A stretch of DNA of 64,000 nucleotides from Bacillota bacterium (GTDB taxonomy: Bacteria; Bacillota; Clostridia; Acetivibrionales; DSM-1351). The DNA is taken from NCBI GenBank assembly GCA_023426005.1, contig JAFABO010000030.1:28261-92260 (forward strand). The letters run 5' to 3'. Within the stretch, counting starts at the first letter, position 1. The number at the start of each line of letters is the position of its first letter. A model generated the notes under the pieces. It worked only from the letters and a program-made list of their open reading frames with translations, had not been told where the DNA came from and did no database searches. Shown here in pieces: positions 43,183 to 58,100 of the stretch. Both the position numbers and the translations under genes were made by a program.

Positions 43183-46100
43183 TTAAAGTTTCCATTCCAT
43201 ACTGTCAAGTATACTCCGGACGATTCCTGCATTCCTGCCTGCATAGTCTTCACGAAGCATCTCCAGATGTGTACCGTAGCCGAAGTAATTATTACACTCT
43301 TTTTTTGTATATTTCCACCATTGATCTTTTTGTTCAAAGGTTTTCTCATCTCCAGATTTTGAAGCGGAACTGATAAGATGAAGGTTGGAATCTACCATCC
43401 CGGTAGTTGCAAGTTCATTCATATACTTCATATAACCGAGCATTTTCTTTCTGGCACTTTTCACCATCTCCTCTGCTATTTGCACATCTATACTGATATG
43501 CTGATTGTCTTCAAGTATTTTTTGTATGGAGGCTTCTACAAGCTGTGTCATCTGCTCCCGGGTGAGTCCGGGTTTTTCTTTGAATACGGATACATCCATT
43601 AATATAATGTCCGATACCTCATTTCCCCGGGCGATCAATTCTTTTGCCACTTCAAATGCCAGATTACCTCCTCCCGAATATCCCAAGAGTATATAGGGTC
43701 CGCGATCCTGGATATGGCTGATGCTGTCGGCATAGTCCCTGATTCTACCATCACTTTCAAAAAAGTCAAAGCAATAAAAAGAATACTCATTAATTGTTTT
43801 AGCCAGTTCGGTATATGCTGCGCCGTAAGCACCGGATGGCGGGAATGCAAATACTTTCCTTTTTGAACCTTCATTTAATATTGCCATGGACCTTTCATCA
43901 AGTTCCGCATTACCTTTAAGAATCTCCGATAAGCCCCTTACCGTGCTATGGCTGAATATATTTTTATAATCGATATTTTTATGGAACCGACGATATATTT
44001 CGTATTCAAGCTGCATGACCTTGATAGAATTCCCGCCAAGTGCAAAAAAATCATCATCAATTCCGATGTTTTTAATACCAAGAACCCTGCTCCATATTTC
44101 AACCAGAATTTCCTCCAATCTGCATGTTGGGGCAGCAAATGATACGCCGCTTCCGACGCTGTTCTCCATATCAGGTAATGCTTTTCTGTCCACTTTACCG
44201 TTTGGTGTCAGAGGTATCCTTTCTATGGGGATAAAGTATGACGGAATCATATACTCCGGAAGCGTCTTTGATAAAGTTCTTTTTATTTCCTGTACAGCCA
44301 TCTCTTTTTCAGTTACCACATAAGCACATAAGTATTGGGCACCTTCCGCGTCTTCCTTGATTGCCACAACTGCTTCTTTTATAGACGTATCCCTTAACAG
44401 CTGCTCCTCGATCTCTTCCATCTCGATCCTGTATCCCCGGATCTTTGCCTGATGGTCTATCCTGCCCGAAAATTCTATATTTCCGTCCGGCAGCCATCTT
44501 GCCAAATCACCGGTCCTGTATATCCGCTCTTCGGGCACAAACGGGCTGGGAACGAATTTTTCATCCGTCAATTCCGGATTATTCAAGTATCCCCTCGCGA
44601 TGCCAACCCCGCCTATGCACAGTTCCCCATATGCACCAACAGGTGCAAGTTTATTGCCCGTATCCAGAATATAAACACTGGTGTTATGTATAGGCTTACC
44701 GATCGTTATACGCTCATGCGGCTGCAAGCCTCTCTTGATGGTGGATGCAACGGTGGCTTCCGTTGGTCCATACTCGTTTACAATCTCCAGCAGAGGCTTC
44801 TTACGCTTACTTTCTCTGATGATGCTCCCATTCAATTTATCCCCCGCCAGGGTTACAATCCGGACGAATTTCATTTCCTCTTCCTCCATGCATCCCAGCA
44901 AAACCGCATAAAGTGCCGGGATACTTATAAAATGGGTCACCCTATGCCGGATAATGATGTTCTTTATTGCAATCGGGTCTTTTGATTCCGTTTCTTGAAT
45001 AATGATCACTTTTGAACCTGAAACAATCGGAGTAAAAAAGCTTGTAATGAACCCGTCAAAAGCAAATGAGAATAACTGAAGCACAACATCCTCCGTGCCC
45101 AATTTGTACTCCGTCCTTCTCCATTGAATTCGGGCGGATATACTTCCGTGTTGTACCATAACCCCTTTCGGTTGGCCGGCAGTTCCGGAGGTATAGATGA
45201 TATAGGCCAGATTATCCGCAGTACTCACAGGCTCAAGGTTTGAACCCTTTATACCATACAGGCTCTTATTCGTGATCTCTATTACCGTGCCATTAAAGCC
45301 GATACCGTCTGCCAAGCCGTCCTTTGTCAGCAATACTGCCGGTTTACTGTCCTCAAGCATGAATTTTATCCTGCCGGCGGGGTACTCAGGGTCGATTGGC
45401 AAATATGCCCCCCCTGCCTTTAATATCGCCAGTATTCCTATAGCCATCTCTATGGAACGGTCAACCATAATTCCTACGACAGTATCCGCCGCCACGCCTT
45501 GGTCTCTCAATAACCGCGCCAATTGGTTTGACTTTTTGTTTAGTTCGCTGTAAGTCAACCTCTGCTCCCGGTATATTAAGGCAATATGGTCGGGGGTAGT
45601 CTCGGCCTGCTTCTCAAACAATTCATGCAAAGTTTTTGTTGCCAAATACTCCGCCTTTGTGTTGTTAAAGTCATAGATTAACCGGTTTCTTTCTTCTTTG
45701 GCTACAATATCAATTTCCTCAAGTAGGATGTCCGGATTATCTGCAACCGTTTCAGCAACCTGTTGGAAGCTTTCACCTATTTTTCCCATTATGTAAGACT
45801 CATAAATATTCGCGTTATAGCTAAACTTGACGATAATTTCTTTTTCCAAACCGATGATAATATTAAAATCATAATTTGTATGCTCAAAAGACCGGATATC
45901 GCCTATGAGCAACCCTTGGCCGCCGTCCTGCTGTTCTCCTATTTCTTTCTCTACAGGATAGTTTTCAAACACAAATATATGATCCGTCAAATCCTTCTTC
46001 AAGTCACTTCTTGACTGAATTTCAGCCAATGACACATAATCATGCGCGTCGGACTTGAGCGCACGCTCCTGTATCTTCCCGATTAGATTTGCAAAGCTCT

Positions 46101-49100
46101 CTCCCTTTTCGCTGCATATTCTTACGGGTATAGTATTGATGAAGAGTCCTACCATTTTCTCTACTCCTTCCACTTCGGAAGGTCTTCCCGATACAACTGA
46201 TCCAAATACAACATCATCGGTATGATTGTAGCGCTGCAGGAGAATTCCCCAGATTCCCTGGAGTACCGTATTGACAGTAACCTGATTTTTAACCGAGATT
46301 TCTTCCAGTTTCCTGCTTACCGCCTCTTCTATTCGGAATATCTTTTCTTTCAGGCAGTAGCTTTTATTTTCTTGGACATCGGCTAACTTTGGCAGCGACG
46401 CCACACTTTCATATCCGCTGAGATAATGGCTCCAATACTCCAGGGCCTCTTCCTCATCCTGCTTTTCAAGCCATTCAATATAATTTTTATAAGGATGCAC
46501 TTCTCCCAATGCAACCGACCTGCCTTGCTGAAGGAAGCTGTAGATTCTGAAAAGCTCATTAATAATGATACCTGAACACCAGCCGTCCATCAGGATATGA
46601 TGATGGCTCCAGATGATTCCATACCGGTTCTCTCCCAGCTTGACAACAGTAATTCTCATTAGAGGCTCCCGTATTAAATCAAAGCCTCTTTCCCGGTCCT
46701 GCCTGCACAATTCCTCAAAGTAGTCTTCTTTTTCTTCAACACATGCAGCGATATCTCTGTAATCAATTCCGACCTTTCTTTCTTTGAGTACCACCTGTTT
46801 GGGTTTTCGTACTCCTTTACCAATAAAGCTCGTTCTTAAAATGGCATGCCTGCGGATAAGTTCGTTAAAGCTTTCCTCAAATACATCGATATCTATACTC
46901 CCATTGAGTTTAAAGGATATCTGCTCGAAATATGCGCTGGACTTTCCGTCCATCAGTGCATGGAACAGCATTCCCGCCTGCATATTGGATAAGGAATATA
47001 TCTCCTGTATTTCGCTGCCAACGGCTTCTCGAATATATGCCAGTTCCTCCAGGGTGATTTCGTAATCACCATAGTCAGAAGGCGTTAGCTCCGTTCCGTT
47101 CACCTTCAGACAGTGAGAAAGTATTTTCTTCAGGTTTCTCTCGTAGCCTTCCGCAAGGTTTCGGATAGTCTCCTCCCGATAGGAATGCCGGTTAAAGCCC
47201 ACAGTTATACAGAGTTTCCCGCCGATGCACATACCGTTGATATCTAATTTATACCGCCTTTGTGTATGCTGACTGACTGTATCTCCAGAGGAAAGGCGGG
47301 ATACCCCGGCCACTCCTTTGTTGACATCTTCATCAAACTGCCCCAGATAGTTAAACACAATTTCTGCTTTCTTCTCCAACTTGTATTCCTTTTGGGTTTC
47401 TTCCGATGCCAAATACTTTAGTATTCCATACCCGATACCTTTGTCCGGTATCCTCCGCAAGTCTTCCTTGACCATTTTGATTTGTGCGCCTATATCTTCC
47501 GATTTTGACATATCCAGTACGACAGGGTACACGGTGGTAAACCATCCGACCGTCCTGCTGATGTTTATATCCTTCAATATCTCTTCTCTTCCATGGCCTT
47601 CCAGATCGATCAAAACCGCGTCTCCATCTGTCCATTCTTTGATTGCAAGTCCCAGCGCCGCAAGAAGTAAATCGTTGATCTCGGTATTATACGCTTTACC
47701 GGCTTTCTTAAGCAGGTCCTGTGTCTCTTCCTCGTTTAGCACCACCGTCCATCCTGCGTTGTCTTTATATTCGTCCTCTATGATTTCGTTATCCACCGGT
47801 AATGTTTTTATTTTTTGCTCCTCAATGCTTTTCCAATATTGCAAGTCTTTTAAGGCTTTTTTGCTTTTTGAATACGCATTCAGCTTCTCTGCCCATTCCT
47901 TAAACGAGTCTGTTTTTTCCTGCAATTTGATTTTATTTCCTTTTTCCGCAGCTTCATAACCATAATTGAAATCTTCCATTAAAATTCTCCAGGAAACTCC
48001 ATCCATAACCAAATGGTGTATGGCAATCAGCAGGTAATCGCCTTCCCTCGTCTTAAATAAGCCCAGTTTCACCAACGGTCCGTGCTGAAGATCAATGCTG
48101 CCCTGCACTTTGCTGCATGCACTTACTACTTCTTTCGCATATTCGTCCATGGCGCTGAAATCAAACACCTGCATATTGAAGAGTTCTTCTTCCTCCACAC
48201 CCCGGTTAAACTGTATCACCTTGTTTTCATCCACAGCATACACCATTCTCAGCACATCATGGTGAGTTACAATTTTTGTAAATACTATTTTCAGAATCTC
48301 TTCCTTGAAGCCTTCTTTCTTATATAACATTACCGACTGATTATAATGGTGCATTTCTGTAATCTTACTGCCAGTCTCAAAAAAGCGCTTCTGTATGGGC
48401 GTTAAGAAAACTTCCCCCTCTATAATTCCCTGGTATGCCTTCCTCACGACAGGTTTTACATACCTGCTCAAGCCTTCAATGGTCGGATTTTTGAACAAGT
48501 CTCTAATTTCTACTTTCCATTGGTGTTTATGCATTCGTGCACTGACTTGCAGTGCTTTGATAGAGTCTCCCCCCAGTTCAAAGAAATTATCCCGGATTCC
48601 GATGGTCTTTGCACCCAATATTTCTTTCCATACAGCAACCAGCCGTTTTTCTACTTCATTCCTTGCCGCTATATACTCTCTCCCTGTCCGGATGTTTCCA
48701 TCCGGCTCGGGGAGGGCCTTTCGGTCTGTCTTACCATTGGGGGTCAGTGGTAGCTTTTCCATTTGTATAAAGTAGGATGGAATCATATAGTCAGGTAACT
48801 CTTTGGATAAGTATTCTCTGATTTCCTGCACCGTCAGCTCTTTTTCCGCCACGATATACGCACATAAATACTTCGTCCCCTCTTGATATTCTTTTGCCAG
48901 GACTGCTGCTTCTTTGATATGTTCATGCCCGAGCAAACGGTTTTCAACCTCTGAAGTCTCAACTCTATAGCCCCGAATCTTTACCTGATGATCCACTCTT
49001 CCCACATATTCAATACTGCCGTCCGGCAGCCATTTTGCCAAATCTCCAGTTTTGTACAGCCTGATATTCTCATTTTCCCTGAAAGAAACAGGAATAAATT

Positions 49101-52100
49101 TCTGGATATTTAAATCGGGACGATTTAAGTATCCCCGTGCCAAACCTGCACCGGACAGGTGTATTTCGCCGGTGACACCGATGGGTACAGGCTTCAAAAA
49201 TGTATCTAAAATATATACGGCTGCATTATGGATGGGTTTACCAATTGCCGGATGCTCCTTGTAGGATTCAAACTCAGCAAAATCAATAAATTGTGCAATA
49301 CAGCCCACAGTGGCTTCTGTTGGACCGTAATGGTTCATGACCTCTGCTTCTGGAAGGAATCCATGGAACTTTTCAATATCTGTCAGTTGGATCGGCTCTC
49401 CACCTAAAACCACCAGCCGTAAAAACGTAAAAATCCCCGGAACTGCAGCACTGTAAGTATTAATAAGCATGTGGTACAAAGAAGGTGTCGACTTAAAATA
49501 CGTGATCCTGTTTTCTTGAAGGTAGGCCAGCAGCCTTTCAGGATCCGAGTATAATTCCTTGGATACGATGTGCAGTTCACATCCCCGCAAAAGGGAAGGG
49601 AATAAGCTGGTATATCCCAAATCGAAGCAGAAAGAAGACAGTAAGATTGTCTTATCCTTCTGAGTCAGCTCTGCTTTTTCAATAAACCATGACACATAAT
49701 TGACCAGTCCTGTATTTTCAAGAAGCACTCCTTTCGGGAGCCCCGTGGTACCGGAGGTATAAATGATATAAGCCAGATTCCCCGCATTACCGGTTTTGGT
49801 GAGATTTGATATGTCTCCACAATACAGCCTTTCATTCTCGAGGTTTAAAATATCGATATTGAATATCCCCGTGTCGTTCAAGTGTCCCTGGGTCAGCAAT
49901 ACCTTTGCATTACTGTCTTCCAGCATATGTTTTATTCTCTCCGCAGGGTATTCAGGATCAATAGGAAGATAAGCTCCCCCTGCTTTCAGAGTCCCAAAAA
50001 TCCCGAGTATCATTTCCAGGGAACGCCCGGTCATGACAGCGACAATATTATCCGGGCCTACCCCCTTCTCTCTCAATCGCCTGGCCAGCATGTTGGCCTT
50101 CTCATTTAGCTCCCTATAGGTCATCCGTTGGCCTTCAAAAACAACCGCCACATGATCCGGGCTTTTTTCAGCCTGTTCCTCAAACAGTTCATGAATCATC
50201 TTGTCCTCAGGATATACCGCTGTGGTTCTGTTAAAGTCAAACAATATGTGGTTCCGCTCTAATTCCGGCATCATGTCTATATCCTGTATCTTTTTATCCG
50301 GGTACCTGACAATTTCTTTGAATACATTTTTCAGATGTCCAATGATTCGTTCTACTGTTTCTTTTTTAAATAATTTTGTACAATAATTTAGAACTAAATT
50401 GATATTCTCTTCGCCAGCCACTACTTGCAGGGAAAGATCGAACTTTGCAATTCTATTCTCATACCCATAGGGTTTGAGCCTTGGGCCGGCAGCCTGGGTG
50501 CATCCTATCTCCGCATTCTGAAAGACAAACATGGTATCAAACAATGGATTCCTGCTTAAGTCTCTCTTCAAATCCAGCTTTTCAACCAGTTCCTCAAACT
50601 GGTAATCTTGATTTTCGTATGCCTGTAATGAGTTTACTTTTACTTCCTGCAAGAACTCTTTGAATGTCTTTTGACCCTTCGGGTAATTTCTGACGGCCAG
50701 TGTATTCACAAACATCCCGATTATGTTCTCCAAATCAGCATGGGGTCTTCCGGCGATAGGAGTACCTACAACGATGTCTTCCTGTCCGGAATATTTTGAG
50801 AGTACTATGTTATAGGCTGCCAGCAGTACCATATAAAGCGTCGCTCCCGTTTCCTTTGCCAGCCTGTTCAAGCCTTTCACCGTCTTATAATCCACGTTAA
50901 ATAAGATGCCGTCTCCCTCAAAGCTTTGCACTTGCGGCCTTGGATAGTCGGCAGGAATGCTTAATAGGGGTATTTCCCCCTGGAATACCTTCAGCCAGTG
51001 CTCTTCCTGCTTCTTCAAGCCACCCTCCGCCATCATCCTGTTTTGCCATACCGAGTAATCCTTGTATTGGATTCTTAATGCCGGCAGTGCCTTTCCTTCG
51101 TACAGTACTGCAAACTCCCGCGCCAGAATATCCATAGATATACCATCGGATATGATATGGTGCATATCAAAAAGCAGTATATTTCTTGATTCCCGTAATT
51201 GCAGCACTTCCACTCTCAAAAGTGGCACCTTGTCCAATTCAAACGGACGCACAAATTTCTTAATGGCTGCCTCTACAGCCTCCTCGGATACTTCGTTATA
51301 AGTGATATGGAGATCTACTGCTTCATGGATTCTTTGTACAGGTTTGCCTTCCACCATCTCAAAAGATGTTCTTAAGGTTTCATGCCTTTCGACCAGTTCC
51401 TTGAATACTTTTTCCAGAACATTTAAGTTACATTCCCCTTCAATTTCATAGATTCCGGGCATGTTGTAGTTGATTGAGTTTTCTTCAAACTGATTTACAA
51501 TATACATTCTCTTTTGGGCTGAGGAAACTTCATAGTATTCTTTTTCCTCTACAGGTTCTACGGATGCATGAAGATTCTCTTCGGCTCCGTGGATATATCT
51601 GCAGATTTCTCTTATGGTTGGGGCTTTGAAGATTTCACTCAAGGCAATTTCCTTGTTGAATTCCTTGTGAATTCTTGCTGCCAAAGTTACTGCCTTCAAT
51701 GAATGCCCTCCCAATTCAAAGAAGCTGTCTTCCGCTCCAGGTCTTTCAATCCCCAGGATCTCCGTCCAAATCTTTGCCAGCCGCCTTTCCGCTTCATTTG
51801 CAGGCGGCACATATACACTTGTTCCCAAAACATTTCCGGTCTCGGGTAACGCTCTTCGGTCTACTTTACCATTTGGCGTGAGAGGTATTTTTTCCATTTG
51901 TATATAGCAGGCAGGAACCATATAATCCGGCAAACTTTTCGTCAGGTATTCCCTGATTTCATGCGCCATCAACTCTTTTTCCGCCACTAAATACGCACAT
52001 AAATATTTGTTTCCTTCCTTGTCTTCCTTTGCTGTGACTACTGCCTCTTTAATATGGATATTCTCAAGTAAACGGTTCTCGATTTCCCCCAGTTCAATCC

Positions 52101-55100
52101 TGTAGCCCCTGACTTTTACCTGGTAATCCTGCCTTCCAATGAATTCAATATTCCCGTCTTCAAGCCACTTCCCAATGTCCCCCGTCCTATACAGCCTTAC
52201 TCTTCCTGTTGCAGAAAAGGGGTCCTCCATAAACACCTGTTTCGTCCTTTCTTCGTCGTTCAAGTATCCTCTCCCTACACCTACCCCGGATACGCAGATC
52301 TCTCCGGGAACACCGATAGGACAAAGTTTCATTTGCTGGTCTGTAATATAAATATTCATGTTTTGTACCGGTTTCCCGATAGGTATATTTTGCACATCCA
52401 TAGGACCGTCCATAATATATTGGCTGACGTCATCGGAAGCCTCCGCCGGACCATAAGCATTGACCACCTTTATATCCGGGCACAATTCAAACCATTTTTT
52501 TACAATGCCGGGTTTCGCCATCTCCCCGGTGACCATAAGATATTTCAATGTATCCGTTTGAATATGATTTTGTTCTATATATTCCATCAGCAGCATCAGT
52601 GTCGATGGTACCACTTCCAATATAGATATTCCATCTCTTCGAATTTTCTCAATGAATTTGTCAGGCTGAAGTATCAACGAATTGGAATATATTGCGGTTC
52701 TTCCTCCTACGGCAAGAGCAGCGAAGAACTGCCATACGGATATATCAAAGCAGTGGTTCGCAGTCTGTGCAATAACAAATTCCTCCGTTATACCCAGTTC
52801 ATTTACTTCTGCATGAATATGGTTCATCATACCGATGTGCTCGATCATGGCTCCTTTGGGCTTTCCGGTGGAACCTGAAGTATAAATTACATAGGCAAGG
52901 TCTTCCATAGGGATAGCCAGGTTTGGATTTACCTTACTTTCCTTCCGTATTTCCTTCTCCTGCTCATGTAAGTCGATGATCTGGCCTTTGAACTCTTTTC
53001 CTGCTTCCTCGTCCCTATACTGTGATTGCGTCAAGAGAAAACGGACACCGGACTCCCTGAGGATGGTAATCTTTCTTGAAACAGGATAGTCGGGATCAAT
53101 CGGTATATATGCTCCTCCGGCCTTCCAAATTCCTAAAATCCCTTCCACCATTGCGGGAGACCGTTCCAGCATTACTGCAGCCAGTTCTTCCCTTTGTATA
53201 CCCCTGCGGATAAGGAATCCTGCCATTTGGTTTGCCTTTTCATTTAATTCCCTGTAAGTCACTGAGGAGTCACCGAATAGCAAAGCTATTCTTTCCGGTG
53301 TCCTTTCTGCATGTTCTTCCAGGAAGTGGTGCACACTCTTGTTTTCCGTAAAATCGCGTTTTTTATTATTAAATTCAAGCAGTATCCGATTCTTTTCCTG
53401 TTCTGTCAGAATTGAAATCTCATGGACAGGCATCTCCGGGTTAGCGGAAATATTTTTCACAATTTCCCTTAAGTGGCCCTCCATTCTGCGGACAGTTTCC
53501 TGATAATAAGCATTGGAATTAAAGCTAAATTTAACATAAAGTTCCATTCCGGGGCAAACCGTCACATCAAGATCGTAACTTGTCTGTTCAAAGCTTGTCA
53601 TACCGGACATCACAATTTCCCCGTGTTTTTCATCAGCGGAACTGATCATTTCATTCTGTACGGGCAAATTTTCAAAAGTAATGATATTATTAATCAACTG
53701 GCTTTTCTGTTCCGAAAGCATTTGAATTTCGGCCAGTGGTAAATACTCATGATTCTTACTTGTTGTCCCCTGTTCTTGTATCCTTTTTACCAACTCCAAA
53801 AAAGTCTGCCCTTCACCACTTTTTACCCGGACCGGGACCGTGTTGATAAACAATCCGATGGTATTTTCGACACCCTCCAGTTCCGGAGGTCTCCCGGATA
53901 CAACAGCACCAAAAATGACGTCCTTCGTATCATTGTATTTCTGAAGCAAGATTCCCCATAACGTTTGAAAGACCGCATTCATGGTAACTTGAGCATTTCT
54001 TGCGATATCTTCCAGTGCTTTTGTAGTTTCTACATCGAAGGTAAAACTAATCTCACTATAGCTATAAGCACTATCCCCACCGTAGTTCCGTCCCGGCAGC
54101 AGCACCTCCTTTTGATAACCTTGCAGATAATCCTCCCAATAGGCAGCTGCTTCTTCCTTATCCCATTGTTCAAGCCATTTGATATACCTGCCGTAGGAGT
54201 ACACTTCCTCAAACTCCGATAAATCCTTGCTATCCGGCGGACAATGGTCTATTAATAAACGGTATATCTTAAAAAACTCATGAATAACGATGCTCAAACA
54301 CCAGCCATCCATCAGAATGTGATGATGACTCCAGATAATTTCATAACTTTTCTCTCCCAGCTTGACAACTATCATTCGCATCAATAGGTCTTTGGCCAGA
54401 TTAAAGCCTCTCTCCCGATCCTGCCTGCGCAGCTCCTCCAAATATTTCTCTTCTTCTTGCTTTTCTAAGGTAATCTCCCGATAATCAATCCGGGCATTTC
54501 TTTCTTTGAGTATTACCTGCTTGGGTTTTCCGATCCCTTTGGAGATAAAGCTTGCCCTTAAAATGTCATGCCGCTTGATCAACTCATTGAAGCTTTTTTC
54601 AAAGGCTTGAATATTGATATCTCCCTTTAGCTTGAACGACATCTGTTGGAAATACGCATTAGATTTTCCGTCCATCAGCGCATGAAACAACATTCCCTCT
54701 TGCATGCCGGATAATGCGTAGATTTCCTGTATGCCGCTGCCAACGGTTTCTTGAATATATGCCAGCTCTTCCAGAGTGATTTCATGATCTCCGTAATCCG
54801 AAGGTGTTAATTGGGAGGCTTCCACTTCCATACAATGTTGAATGATTTTCCTTAAGTTTCTCTCGTAGCCTTCCACCAATCTTTGAATGGTTTTCTTCCC
54901 GTATGCATACCGGTTGAAACCGATGTTTATGACCAGCCTTCCCCCTGCAATCACACCGCTGATATCTAATTTATACTCTCTTTGTGACTGCGGACTGATG
55001 GTGTCTCCCGTAGAAATCCGGGATACCCCGGTAACCCCTTTGTTGGTATCTTCATCAAATTGTCCCAGGTAATTAAAGATAATTTCCGCTTTCTTATTAA

Positions 55101-58100
55101 ACCTGCATTCTCTCTTTGCTTCTTCCGGCGCTAAATACTTTAGGATTCCATATCTGACACCTTTATCCGGTATTCTCCTCAAATCTTCTTTGACCGTTTT
55201 TAGTTGCATACCGATATTTTCCGACCTGGACAGGTCGAGGACAACAGGGAATACAGTGGTAAACCAGCCAACCGTCCTGCTGATATCAATATCCTTCATG
55301 ATCGATTCTCTGCCGTGACCTTCCAGATCAATCAATATCTCATTTTCCCCTGTCCATTCCTTGATGGTCAGGCCCAACGCAGTAAGAAGGATGTCGTTTA
55401 TCTCCGTATTATAGGCTTTGCCCGTTTTCTTCAGCAGATTTTGTGTTTCTTCCTCTGTCAGAGCGGCTGTCAAGCCAATGCTATCCCTGTATCGGTCCTC
55501 CTGGATTTCATGATCTACCGGCAATGCATTTATTTTCTTGTCTTCTATACTTCTCCAATAGCTCAACTCTTTGAGCACTTTTTTGCTTCTTGCATATGCA
55601 TGCAGCTTTTTGGCCCATTCCTGATAGGAGTCCGTTTTCTCCTGCAGTTCGATGATTTCGCCTTTTTCCGCCTTCTCATAGGCCGTACGGAAATCCTCCA
55701 GCAAGATTCTCCACGAGACGCCGTCCACCACCAGGTGATGGATAACGATGAGCAGGTGGTCGCCTTCCCGGGTCTTGAATAACCCCAGTTTTACCAGCGG
55801 TCCGCGTTCAAGCTCAATACTGCTTTGTATCCGGCTGCATTCTTTTTGCACTTCTTTTTCGTATTGCTCCAGAATACCGAGATCAAATATTTCCATGCTG
55901 TAGAGCTTTTCTTCCGCCACACCCCGGTTATACTGGATAGCCTCTGTTTCCTGTACTTTATATGTCATTCTTAACGCATCATGGTGGCTGATAATTCTTG
56001 TAAATACCTGCTTAATCACCTCTGCCTTGAATCCCTCTTTTTTATAGAGCATTACAGTTTGGTTGTAATGATGCATTTTGATATCACTATTTCTGGTTAC
56101 GAAAAAGCGTTTCTGTACCGGCGTAAGCGGAACTTCTCCTTCTACCGTTCCCTGGTATGCCTTCCTCTCGGCAGGTTTTACGTATTTCGACAGTTCTTCG
56201 ATCGTCGGGTTCTTAAAGAGGTCTTTGATTTCCATTTTCAATTTGTGCTTATGCATCCTTGCACTAACCTGCAATGCCTTGATGGAGTCTCCTCCCAATT
56301 CAAAATAGTTGTCATGAATTCCCAGGCTCTTTACTCCCAGGATATCCTTCCAAACTTCTACCAGTCTTTTTTCTATTTCATTTCTCGGCGCAACATACTC
56401 CTTTCCGGTATGAATATTCCCATCCGGCTCGGGCAGCGCTTTCCGGTCCACCTTTCCGTTGAATGTCAGCGGCATTTTCTCAATCTGCACAAAGTAGGAC
56501 GGAATCATATAATCTGGCAGTTCTTTTAATAAGTGCGCCCTGATTTCCTGCACCGTCAGCTTTTTTTGTGCCGACACATAGGCACATAAGTATTTTGCTC
56601 CTTCCCTATCTTCTCTTACAAGTACGGCAGCTTCCTTTATGGAGGGATTCCCCAGCAACCGGGTTTCGACTTCTCCCAATTCTATCCTGTATCCCCGGAT
56701 CTTAACCTGATGATCGCTCCTTCCTAAATACTCTATGTTCCCATCCGGCAGCCATCTTGCCAAATCTCCGGTTCTGTACATCCTTTTTCCCGGGCAAAAC
56801 GGATTTTCTACAAACCTCTCCTCTGTGAGTTCCGGATTGCCTATATAACCTTTCGCCAGCCCTTCTCCCGCTATATAGAGTTCTCCCTGGATTAATTCGG
56901 GGACTGGTTTCCTATTCTGATCCAATATATAGATATGGACATTTGACATCGGTTTTCCTATGGGAACGAAACCGAACGCATCGGCCGTATCACGTTCAAT
57001 GCGATAGGATGTCGAATCAACAGTGCACTCTGACGGACCATATACATTGATAATTTCTGTCCCGTCATTTTTCAGCCGTGTTAAAAACTCTTTGGCTGCC
57101 CTTGCAGAAAGCGGCTCTCCTCCGATTAAGAAACGCTTCACCCCGATGTCTTCACATCCGTCGCAGTTTAACATCATGGAAATATGCATAGGAGTCCCAT
57201 CGGACAGATCAATCCTATGTTCCTGGTAATAGCGGATAAGCTCACTGCCCTCAAACCTCGCTTCCTCCTGCACGATATAGAGGGTATGCCCCAGTAGTAG
57301 CGAAGCAAAAATTTGTTTTACCGAAGCATCAAAGACATAAGGGGCTAATAAAGCTATTTTCAAAGGACCGCTGAATTCTTTATATACAATGTCCTGCAGG
57401 CCGTAAACCAAATTAACAATACTGCGGTGTTTGATCATAATGCCCTTGGGCTTTCCTGTTGAACCTGATGTATAAATGACATAGGCTAAATCATCGGGTT
57501 GGTTTACATTCTGAATATTTTCACCCGTCCCGCCATATATACTCTTATCGCTCAAAGAGATAATATCACATCCAAAGTCCGCCAAATCTCCGGTTTCATT
57601 TACTAATAACAGGTCAGCTCCACTTTCTTTCAGAATATGCTTCGTCCTTTCAGCCGGATAATTCGGATCGACAGGCACATAAGCCCCTCCGGCTTTGAGG
57701 ATTCCCACAATTCCGATAACCATCTCCAATGAACGCTCCACCATGATGCCTACCGTCCGGTCTCTTCCTATGCCTTTTGCTTTCAGTACTCTTGCCAACT
57801 GATTAGCTTTCTTATTGAGCTCCCTATAGGTTAAAGTTCTGTCTTTATAAACTGCCGCACTACGTTCAGGTGCTCTTTTTACCTGTTTTTCAAACAATTC
57901 CTGGACTGTTTTATCTAAATCATACTCAGTTTTTGTTTGGTTATATTTTAATACTATTCTTGCTTCCTCTTCTTCCGACAACATTCGGATATCTATAAGG
58001 CTCCGGTCAGGATTTTCTGCAATTTGATCCAGGATATTCGCCAGATGCCGGAAGGCATGACCCATCGTATCCTGACGGTATACTTTTGAATTATAAATAA

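Noticed and set aside
43157..43349. N-terminal extension of the first exporter half-transporter
   Set aside because: It overlaps the NRPS 3' end in another frame and lacks a ribosome binding site; the ATG at 43157 has GGAGG at ideal spacing.
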